Source: Apostichopus japonicus (taxonomy: Eukaryota; Echinodermata; Holothuroidea; Aspidochirotida; Stichopodidae). From it: a stretch of DNA of 60,000 bases. The notes beneath the pieces were generated by a model that saw only the letters and a program-made list of their open reading frames with translations, did not search any database and had not been told where the DNA came from. The translations under genes were made by a program, and so were the position numbers. Location of the stretch: positions 21,478,577 to 21,538,576 of the forward strand of contig NC_092582.1 in the NCBI RefSeq assembly GCF_037975245.1, written 5' to 3'. Shown piece after piece: positions 36,201 through 48,200 of this stretch (positions within the stretch are counted from its first letter, which is position 1; each line of letters starts with the position of its first letter).

Positions 36201-39200
36201 AATTGTTCTTCAGCCACTGCAAAGACTTGATTGGATGACGTCAGTGCAGTCTTTGCCCTCCGATTGGCTGTTTCAGTCCTGCTGACCAGTTCCTCAATAT
36301 CGTTTATAAGAGAGTTACTTGCATCTGCCAGTGTATGAGTTACATTAATGGAACCTGCAACATCTTTCGTAATGGATTCCAAGGAATCCAATTGATTATC
36401 AACCTGTAGGGATATTAAAACAAACAATGAAAAAGGTATTCCAGAATTGAGACACTAGAAATATTCCACTACCAGTATCACAGGTAACTCAGTCAAATAT
36501 GGTCCAACTACGATGGTTTATCAATGGTGTGTATTGTTTGCAAGCTTTATCTGCAAAGATACATTTTTAGTTCCATTTCTCATAGTTGCCTTCATCAAAA
36601 TTTATACCGGTATCGAATCGAAAAATGTGACGCACTTCTCCACACTTGCGATGCAATTCTCAAAATGTATAGCGCAAAAATGCTTTGTACGTACATTTGA
36701 CAATTTATTCAGTAATTGCAAACGAGTGGAAAACCAGAATGCAAAAATGCATTGAGGTTTCAATGACTTCATTGCTCTGAAATTCTGCTTGTTAACCAGA
36801 AATAGCTGTCACAATATAAATGGCCCGAACTACTATTTTGATGTACAATTACACTATGGCATGATTAACACAGGTCAGTCTACTGTACGTGGCAATACAC
36901 ACCTCCACCAAACACAATAGAGTCTTGTGTACTCAATGTGATGCATCCACACACAAAGTATCAGAAGTATATATGAGACTCATTGTTAGATATCATGTAA
37001 AGGGTTTTCAGAGTTTACCCTCTGGTGACCTCAAATGCGATTTGACTTCACAAGCTACAGGATTCTTGTACTCAATATGACAAATCCATATACCATGTAT
37101 GAAAAGTATCCATGATTTCTACCATGAGAAATCATCTTTTAAGGCCTCTACAAATATTATTATAAGAACTCGCTATTTGGCGACCATGACTAGGAATCTA
37201 CTCGCCAAAACGCAAAATTCACTCAGGTGGAGTTTCATTATACTAAACAACGTTCTATCTACATCGGACTGTGGCGTAATTATACAGTGAGGCACTGTAA
37301 TACATTTCACACTAGCATCCCACAATTCCCAAACATGGCCACGAACTCTGCAGTTGTGTGTTGTGTCAATGTTTTTCGTAGTAGTGTTTGTACAATTAAA
37401 TGATGCACAAAATATTACAAATAGATTTGATGCAAAATACTTTGAAGTATCAGAGATGTTATCCTCCCATAAAATTCATAAATTGTCTCGACTCATAAAA
37501 TTACGTGATCATAACAATGTTTCAAATATTACGTGAAAGGAACAATTCAATAAGAACTTTATAAGCGCTTCTTGTCAAAACTTGTGACAAAAAGGCCACA
37601 CATTGTGATATTCGAGTGCACACATATCATAGCCTATAGCAAACTTTGCTATCTCTACAAAGGGCAAAGTAATGTTGCAAGAAATTGTTGTTAAACAATA
37701 TAATTTGATCACCACAAAGGGTAAGGGGCTATTATGCAATCAAATCACGGGAAACTTGTAAAAGCATCATTGACTATTTTTAGCTTGAAAATCTCTGTAA
37801 TGTTAATATTGTTAACTCTGTACTGTGTGCTGTTGATTGTTATGATTTACTTGTTTTCAGTCTAACAAATTAAATCATTGTAGGATTGGAAGACATTTTG
37901 GTTCTTTTGAGAAGAAGATGTGTTTTTTTGTTTTTGCTATTTGAAATACATTCAATGGTAACATACAAAGCTAATAGTGAACAAAACTGCTCTGTCAAAA
38001 CAAATCTATAAATCCTCATGACTAGGACAACATATAAACAGCATTGATTAGAAATGCATATGATGTATACAGTTAAGAGCTCTAAACCATCATATTGGAT
38101 TAACACTGACATAATTAGATTATGTGTTTGCACCACCATCGAAACCCTTGTGCCAGTGGAGTTCCTCAACTCAAAACTTACTTCCATTCCATATATGTCC
38201 CTGAGCAATATACAAAAATATCATTTTCCTCCCAATGGACTATGCAGAGGAATGAATAACTTACTAGATAGTCTACACTATCTTAGTTTCTTTTTCTTTT
38301 ATTGCAATTTCTACATTAATGTACTAACCTTGTACTAACCTATGTACCTTGTACTAACCTATGTGCTAACCTATGTACTAACCTATGTCCTAACTAAATG
38401 TACTAACCTAATTAATGTACTAACCAAGTACTAACCTGCTGAGATAAATCATTGGCAGAAGTTGCTGTTTCACTCAAAGATGTACGGATGTTAGTCAATC
38501 TGTTTTCAAGGGATGTCAGATCCTGTTGGCTTACAGAGGTAACGGTGGTCTCAACAGCCAGCAGGGTAGAGGTCGCTCTCTGCAAGAGTTCATCTGCCTC
38601 TTGCTGATAGGTCTCAATTTGCAGGCCAGTCGAGCTGGCTTCGGCCAATATAGAGGCCAATTGTGAGGTTACATTGTCATGTACTGCGTGAGCAGCTAAC
38701 ACGGTCTAGAAGAAGCATGATGAAAAAGGATCTTTCCATATTAATCCCAACTATAAGACTCTTGTTTAATAAGAATTGATATAAAGAATGAGATTGGGGT
38801 TGAATGGCTACAAAATTGTAAACAGTAACAATTAAAATCCTTGGCCAAAGGATGTTAAGAGACTGGTTTATAATCAATGATGATGGGTACAACGTAGCAA
38901 TTAGACATAAATGGATTCTGAAATATCATGCAATATTATTCTACATGTTTCCCTCAGCTCCCACCAATGCTTTGGGAAGCCTATACATTACTTCCAAGTA
39001 TAAAGAAGGGTCATATCTGTGGTAGGCTACAGTAGAGATAGATAGGATTGTCATACCTGTAGCGCCATTGACGACGCAGTCACAGCTTTCTCTGTGACAT
39101 TTCTGATCTCGTCTATTTGTCTGTTTAAGAGTATCACATCTCTGGTGGCAGCCTCTGATGTGACTTTCAACTGATCCTCCCAAATTGAGAGATCAGTGGC

Positions 39201-42200
39201 CAAATCTCTCAAATCATTAGCTACTGCTTCAAAATCTCCTGAGAAATCAAGAACAAAATAACAATATAGTGTTACTTCTTCCCTATCTGAAACTAAACAC
39301 ACTGACAAAAGTCAAATTTAAACTGTTTGGTTTCACTCAATCAAGATAACAATCAATAAGATCATATAAAAAATTATCAATGAATTCTTTCATGTAGTTT
39401 TTGATACATGATAGTTAGCAATATTGTAAGTACACAGTGATGTTAGCTATATAGCATCCTCTGTTATCGCTACATGCCCCTCAGCAGTTGTTTGATTAAT
39501 GGATATAGCTTACCATTGAATAACGCAGAGTAGGCTGACTGTAAGTACAAAGTGATGTTAGCTATGGCATCCTCTGACATGGCTACATGCCCCTCAGCAG
39601 TTGTTTGATTAATGGATATGGCTTCCAACACATCTCTTGACATCTCCAATTGATCCATGATTAATGACATTGTTCTATTCAGATCAAACACGGAGACATC
39701 AAACGTAGTCAGCCTCTCCTCAACACTATTAGTCTGAGGAAACAAAAGATACCAGAGATAAATCACCCATTACGAAACCAGATATATACATACCAGAGAT
39801 ATATCACCCATTATGAAACCAGAAACATACCAGAGATATATCACCCATCATGAAATCAGATATATACATACCAGAGATGTATCACCCATCTTGAAACCAG
39901 ATACGTACATACCAGAGATATATCACCCATCATGAAACCAGATACAAACATACCAGAGATATATCACCCATCATGAAACCAGATACATACATACCAGAGA
40001 TGTATCACCCATCTTGAAACCAGATACACACATACCAGAGATGTATCACCCATCATGAAACCAGATACACACATACCAGAGATTGATCACCCATCATGAA
40101 ACCAGATATATACATACCAGAGATATATCACCCATCATGAAACCATATATACATACCAGAGACATATCACCCATCATGAAACCAGATATATACATACCAG
40201 AGATATATCACCCATCATGAAACCATATATACATACCAGAGATATATCACCCATCATGAAACCAGATACATACATACCAGAGATATATCACCCATCATGA
40301 AACCAGATATATACATACCAGAGATATATCACCCATCTTGAAACCAGATACATACATACCAGAGATATATCACCCATCATGAAACCAGATACATACATAC
40401 CAGAGATATATCACCCATCATGAAACCAGATACATACATACCAGAGATATATCACCCATCATGAAACCAGATACATACATACCAGAGATATATCACCCAT
40501 CATGAAACCAGAAACATACATACCAGAGCTATATCACCCATCATGAAACCAGATATATACATACCAGAGATATATCACCCATCATAAAACCAGATACATA
40601 CATACCAGAGATATATCACCCATCATGAAACCAGATTTATACATACCAGAGATATATCACTCATCAATGAAAGCATGATGGCTACATTATAATGTACTCT
40701 GGAAAAATCACCATTTATTATATGACACAATAAGAATGATTCATACCATGATCATCATGTATTTTGATAGAATGTAGGGACCATGCTGTTACAGTATTAA
40801 AAGAAACAATTACAAAATGGCTTCTCAAAGTCAAGAAAGGAAGGTCTTTTGAGATCTAAAATAAATTTTGAATGGTTACATGCACAACTCAAACACAAAT
40901 GACCGCTGCATATATGTGACACTATCCTTACCTCAGCAACAAGCAGGAGGAATTGTTCGTTGGCATGTTCGTATCTACTCGAGAAGGAACCAGATGACAA
41001 ATCGCTGGCTTGTAGAGACCCTACTTGAGACTCCAAAGTCAATACTTCTGAAGATCTCATTTGAAATAGATCCAGAACTGAATCATAACATGCATCACAA
41101 CCTAAGAAAGGAAACCAATCAGTGATAGTATTACAGAAAAGCACCCATCAGGGCTTACAGTGTTAGAAGGAAACACAGAACTGTAATTATTAGGGAATCC
41201 AAAGAAGGAAAAAACAAATAACTCAGGTTATGACAGAAATGCTTATAACATTAAACAGGAAAAACAGTCACTGAGATAATCACAGGAATGAACCAATTAG
41301 TACTTAGCACCAAACAAAGAAAAACGAACTACTGGCAAACAGATTTGACATTTCTAATATAATTCATCAATATCCATAAGGCATAACTACATATGGCATA
41401 CTTTGTCAGCTGAATTAGTCATTTAAAGGCAGATAATTTTAGGTTTTGCTACGACTGCCATAGTATTGCAACCAAATGAAAAGGGCAAATTTTAATAACT
41501 TGATTACTGGAAACAATGAACTTACGTAAGCAACCAGCTTCATAATTGTAGTAGTTAAGACTGCAGTCGGCACACTGTCTCCCTCCATAGTTAGATTGAC
41601 ATGGGCATTGTCCATCCTGATTGTCACACTGTGTCTCCTCATTGGCTGTACCACTGATATTACATGCACAAGCTATCAAAGTAAATATACAAAACATTCC
41701 TGAAGTAAGATATGATAACTATTTTGACTTGTCCTTCTGTGTGTTTGCTATGTTATCACAATATTAAAATTTTAACACAATATTACACATGAGTGAATAA
41801 CTTAGCATAACATTTTTAAACAATTCAACTTGAATGTTTCATACCACATGTTTAAAAATTCTTTATAAATATTTAAAGGAAAACAAGTTGATGCCTTAAA
41901 CACTTCTCTTTTCTTGTCACCTAACAAGATTCAATAACCCTTTTTACAAGTATTACATGATACTACTGACTGGCCAAACCATACTTAAATATAGGTGAAG
42001 CCCTTACTGTTTTCAAAGACATATTCATCTCAAGGTAAGTACTTCACTTTTGATGTTCATTATTGATGGCATATATTCTACTCAAAAAACAATGGTTAAA
42101 GCAACAATTGTGAGTTTATTTTTGATAAAGGTTTGATGCTAATAGATGAAAATTCCCATAGCAATGTAGTTGACTAACTTGAAAAACGAGATTCATTTGA

Positions 42201-45200
42201 ATTCATGAAGTTAAATTTTTCGGGTAAAGTTTGCCAATGGCGATCTCCAGCTACACCCTAAATCAACAGCTATCATACTGATCGTAACATGACAAGCTGT
42301 AGTCTCTGAATTCACTGAGAAATCTCTTACAGACACTTATGGGCAGAGTACCCACAAATTCCTTAATTCACACATAGTGTGATATATTCAAACTAACCTA
42401 TGGTTTTAACTACTAAATATTGGCCACCATTCATGTGGCAACTTAACATACATCTGTTCGTCAATCAATCAATCAATCAGAAAGCTTCTTGAAGGTATTT
42501 CCTATCACATCAGCTAAACTGTACTTTAAGCTTCAAGCATCAGTAACATTTAATCCAAGTCTCCGAAATGGAGGAGTTCTTCTCTTAACTATTGAAGACG
42601 AGATTTTCTTTATGCAAACTAGCACAAAGATTGAGATATGTTACAGCACTGCACAAAATCTTTGGAGATCTGTAAACAGGATAGATCACACACATTATGG
42701 CCCAGTGCTCTATATATGGCACTGTTAGCACCTATAAGACTGCACATTCTGCTGAAGCACTGAAGATTCCTCCTTGTGTTTAACTGCGAATATTCAGTAA
42801 ATTTGGCAAACCTGCTGACTATATGCAAAAGGCACTTTTACAAACGCTACTAAGAGTAGGGAAGGAGACTAACCTGCACAACCTCCATTGAAGAGGTCAG
42901 TTCCAAAGCCATAGTGATTGGGTTCACATCTGAGACAGTCGGGACCTTGAACGTTCGACGCACAGAGTTCGCAGTGGTCTCCGATCGTACCTGGCCGACA
43001 GTCCAAACAGGTACCTGTGTCAGCATCACATGTTTGGGCTCTATCCTGGCACTCACAGGGTGTACAACCGTCATAAGGGTTACCAGTAAAGTTTGAGCGG
43101 AATGTACCAGGGTCACAAACTTCACAGGATAAACCTATAAAAGAAATAGAGATTGTTTAATTAAAATGTGAACAAATTTGTCATGTAAAGTTGTTTTGAT
43201 TACTTTGTTTAGTACCACTCCCTTCAGGGGAGGTGTTGATGGGTAATGTTGTTCAACGTATTAATCTGTACATAATGAACTTTATATTTTTCTGGTGCGT
43301 AAGTCTACAATATAGGTTAATACATAAAACAACATACAATATTTAAGATCAACATCGACTTCTTCCATGGAGAGTCAGTCCATGGAGCATTTATCTGAGT
43401 TACTAACTTACCTGTTGTGTTTGAGGCACATACACACTGCTCAACAGAGAATATTGGAGAGTCAGTCCATGGAGCATTTATCTGAGTTACTAACTTACCT
43501 GTTGTGTTTGAGGCACATACACACTGCTCAACAGAGAATATTGGAGAGTCAGTCCATGGAGCATTTATCTGAGTTACTAACTTACCTGTTGTGTTTGAGG
43601 CACATACACACTGCTCAACAGAGAATATTGGAGAGTCAGTCCATGGAGCATTTATCTGAGTTACTAACTTACCTGTTGTGTTTGAGGCACATACACACTG
43701 CTCAACAGAGAATATTGGAGAGTCAGTCCATGGAGCATTTATCTGAGTTACTAACTTACCTGTTGTGTTTGAGGCACATACACACTGCTCAACAGAGAAT
43801 ATTGGAGAGTCAGTCCATGGAGCATTTATCTGAGTAACTAACTTACCTGTTGTGTTTGAGGCACATACACACTGCTCAACAGAGAATATTGGAGAGTCAG
43901 TCCATGGAGCATTTATCTGAGTTACTAACTTACCTGTTGTGTTTGAGGCACATACACACTGCTCAACAGAGAATATTGGAGAGTCAGTCCATGGAGCATT
44001 TATCTGAGTAACTAACTTACCTGTTGTGTTTGAGGCACATACACACTGCTCAACAGAGAATATTGGAGAGTCAGTCCATGGAGCATTTATCTGAGTTATA
44101 ACTTACCTGTTGTGTTTGAGGCACATACACACTGCTCAACAGAGAATATTGGAGAGTCAGTCCATGGAGCATTTATCTGAGTTACTAACTTACCTGTTGT
44201 GTTTGAGGCACATACACACTGCTCAACAGAGAATATTGGAGAGTCAGTCCATGGAGCATTTATCTGAGTTACTAACTTACCTGTTGTGTTTGAGGCACAT
44301 ACACACTGCTCAACAGAGAATATTGGAGAGTCAGTCCATGGAGCATTTATCTGAGTTACTAACTTACCTGTTGTGTTTGAGGCACATACACACTGCTCAA
44401 CAGAGAATATTGGAGAGTCAGTCCATGGAACATTTATCTGAGTTACTTAACTTACCTGTTGTGTTTGAGGCACATACACACTGCTCAACAGAGAATATTG
44501 GAGAGTCAGTCCATGGAGCATTTATCTGAGTTACTAACTTACCTGTTGTGTTTGAGGCACATACACACTGCTCAACAGAGAATATTGGAGAGTCAGTCCA
44601 TGGAGCATTTATCTGAGTTACTAACTTACCTGTTGTGTTTGAGGCACATACACACTGCTCAACAGAGAATATTGGAGAGTCAGTCCATGGAGCATTTATC
44701 TGAGTTACTAACTTACCTGTTGTGTTTGAGGCACATACACACTGCTCAACAGAGAATATTGGAGAGTCAGTCCATGGAGCATTTATCTGAGTAACTAACT
44801 TACCTGTTGTGTTTGAGGCACATACACACTGCTCAACAGAGAATATTGGAGAGTCAGTCCATGGAGCATTTATCTGAGTTACTAACTTACCTGTTGTGTT
44901 TGAGGCACATACACACTGCTCAACAGAGAATATTGGAGAGTCAGTCCATGGAGCATTTATCTGAGTTACTTACCTGTTGTGTTTGAGGCACATACACACT
45001 GCTCAACAGAGAATATTGGAGAGTCAGTCCATGGAGCATTTATCTGAGTTACTAACTTACCTGTTGTGTTTGAGGCACATACACACTGCTCAACAGAGAA
45101 TATTGGAGAGTCAGTCCATGGAGCATTTATCTGAGTTACTAACTTACCTGTTGTGTTTGAGGCACATACACACTGCTCAACAGAGAATATTGGAGAGTCA

Positions 45201-48200
45201 GTCCATGGAGCATTTATCTGAGTAACTAACTTACCTGTTGTGTTTGAGGCACATACACACTGCTCAACAGAGAATATTGGAGAGTCAGTCCATGGAGCAT
45301 TTATCTGAGTTACTAACTTACCTGTTGTGTTTGAGGCACATACACACTGCTCAACAGAGAATATTGGAGAGTCAGTCCATGGAGCATTTATCTGAGTTAC
45401 TAACTTACCTGTTGTGTTTGAGGCACATACACACTGCTCAACAGAGAATATTGGAGAGTCAGTCCATGGAGCATTTATCTGAGTTACTAACTTACCTGTT
45501 GTGTTTGAGGCACATACACACTGCTCAACAGAGAATGTTGGAGAGTCAGTCCATGGAGCATTTATCTGAGTTACTAACTTACCTGTTGTGTTTGAGGCAC
45601 ATACACACTGCTCAACAGAGAATATTGGAGAGTCAGTCCATGGAACATTTATCTGAGTTACTTAACTTACCTGTTGTGTTTGAGGCACATACACACTGCT
45701 CAACAGAGAATATTGGAGAGTCAGTCCGTGGAGCATTTATCTGAGTTACTAACTTACCTGTTGTGTTTGAGGCACATACACACTGCTCAACAGAGAATAT
45801 TGGAGAGTCAGTCCATGGAGCATTTATCTGAGTTACTAACTTACCTGTTGTGTTTGAGGCACATACACACTGCTCAACAGAGAATATTGGAGAGTCAGTC
45901 CATGGAGCATTTATCTGAGTAACTAACTTACCTGTTGTGTTTGAGGCACATACACACTGCTCAACAGAGAATATTGGAGAGTCAGTCCATGGAGCATTTA
46001 TCTGAGTTACTAACCTGTTGTGTTTGAGGCACATACACACTGCTCAACAGAGAATATTGGAGAGTCAGTCCATGGAGCATTTATCTGAGTTACTAACTTA
46101 CCTGTTGTGTTTGAGGCACATACACACTGCTCAACAGAGAATATTGGAGAGTCAGTCCATGGAGCATTTATCTGAGTTACTAACTTACCTGTTGTGTTTG
46201 AGGCACATACACACTGCTCAACAGAGAATATTGGAGAGTCAGTCCATGGAGCATTTATCTGAGTTACTAACTTACCTGTTGTGTTTGAGGCACATACACA
46301 CTGCTCAACAGAGAATATTGGAGAGTCAGTCCATGGAGCATTTATCTGAGTTACTAACTTACCTGTTGTGTTTGAGGCACATACACACTGCTCAACAGAG
46401 AATATTGGAGAGTCACCCAAACGTAGGGCAGCTTGTTTCTCTGCTGTTTCCATGGTGATGAAGTAGAAAGTGGTAACGGTGTCAATACCAAAGGAACCTC
46501 TGACTTCAATACTCACAATATTAGACAAAATATCTGTAATATGAAAGAAGATAAACGTAGTCCTGGTTTTAATAATGCATATTATTGTGCTTTGTCAGCC
46601 ACATATTTTTTTTACTCTAAAACTTTGAGTTACAACTTGATGCCATTAAAAGAGAACCAAACCTGATCATCATCTTTCACTGCTTATGATAGAGATGGTT
46701 GTGATGAATAACTCTCTGAATTCCCAATCAAAGGCATTGAAAACTCGCCCCAAACCGCGTGCCGTGCTCTGAAAAAGTGAACTTTCCTTTGCTTGCAAGT
46801 GAAGTTTTCTGCTTGTCGCCACAAAATGCAGACAATAATGAAACGTGATACCTTGTTATCTTTAGCTGGACCTATGATGTCCATCGCTGTATTGTTTGTA
46901 CACTGAGCAGTGGGTATTTACCGCAGCTGTATGTACTGACTGTACACTAGTGTCTAATTACTGACGGTATCAAGCTGTGTGTATTTTCTGGGGTCGATAG
47001 TGGTGTCTAACACTTCTGTTACACCTCATTCGAAACTAGGTCAGATTATCGGCATGAGACGTTTCTTTGTGTGCGAGTCTTCACACCCTTTAAGTGTACA
47101 CTTAGTATACCCCACCCCTTCGTGAATGTAAAATATTAATTTTTAACTCTCTTACCATGTAACTCACTGCTTGATGGAGATCTCTGTTCTCCCTGTACTG
47201 ACCACAAGTCCTCATAAAAGTGAACTGTGAATGACGTTGCATCAGAGGTAGGAATCAAATCTTCACCAGAAAATAATATCACCTGACTTCCTCTCCCACC
47301 AGCAACTTTCAAAAGTGGAGCATTTGAACGACTAACAGTGCCGATTTCGAGTTTCATGTTGATTGTGATCGATAAGCCATAGCTGGACAGCTGGGAACCA
47401 AGAAACTTCTGAGGGGAGCTCAGATAAATAAACTGAGACTCAGGAAGACTTGGCGGATGAGAGACTCTAATATTGCCTGGATTTACATCGACTGATGTGG
47501 GATCAGAGGAACTCCAACCATCAAGACTGCAAAAAAGATACAAGAAAAATGGTACAATCAAAATTGTTAACCTTTTTTGTACCTGTGTTTCTTCATGTAA
47601 TTCTTTCTTTCCATTAAATCATGTTGTCTTATTGATATGTATTCATATTTCTCCTATATATATGTACATGTTCTGATCACAACAAAAGAGCAATATCTCC
47701 TGCTGATATTCCTTTGTTCAATCACAATGTTTACGGGGAATAATAATAAAAATTAATCATGATAATAAAGTACATTTATGTAGCGCTTAATACAGCGTTT
47801 CAAAGCTGAATGTCATAGAATTCTTACCTTGACATTCTGAAATCTGAAGATATGGCTGCTTTTATATAATTGAGGGCAGCACTACAACCTGATGAGTGAT
47901 TGAAGCAAAAACATTCCTGACAGCCTTTGACGTTCAGCATCTGGAGGTTAAACGTCCCAGCGGCACATTGATCACACTTTGTGCCTATAACATTGGCCTT
48001 ACAGGCACAGGACCCATCTTCTGGGTGACAGACTTCAGAGGTGGAGCCACTGGGATTGCAGTCACATGGTCTAGAGGAACCAATCAGAGATAGCGCATGT
48101 CTCAAGTAAAGTTGTAATGGCAAAGCCATATTTGCACTTTTACAGTTTTTTAGAATCAAATTTGCCCCTTGTTTATGCTGTGTGTGGATGAAAGGATGCT

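Larger units (their letters stand above)
33291..41101 (-). other. Laminin coiled coil (domains II/I) and C-terminus
   Basis: Seven exons (41101-40932, 39733-39514, 39238-39057, 38705-38436, 36403-36166, 34922-34744, 33767-33291) encode about 578 residues, the usual length of a laminin coiled coil. It opens with [13 protein letters not shown], resembling the CxxCY entry of gamma chains; there is no beta-type cysteine knot loop. Heptad-like sequence continues to [19 protein letters not shown], which aligns by eye with the gamma1 region LGQLDTVDLN. The stop codon at 33291-33293 comes right after [10 protein letters not shown], before the cysteine-containing end segment of beta/gamma chains and with no LG modules. 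Confidence 0.88.

Noticed and set aside
43367-46458. Long plus-strand frames repeating a 29-residue unit ([16 protein letters not shown]...)
   Set aside because: Antisense shadow of the 87-bp array, which derives from a minus-strand laminin exon. No plus-strand gene context, and frames break at each indel.
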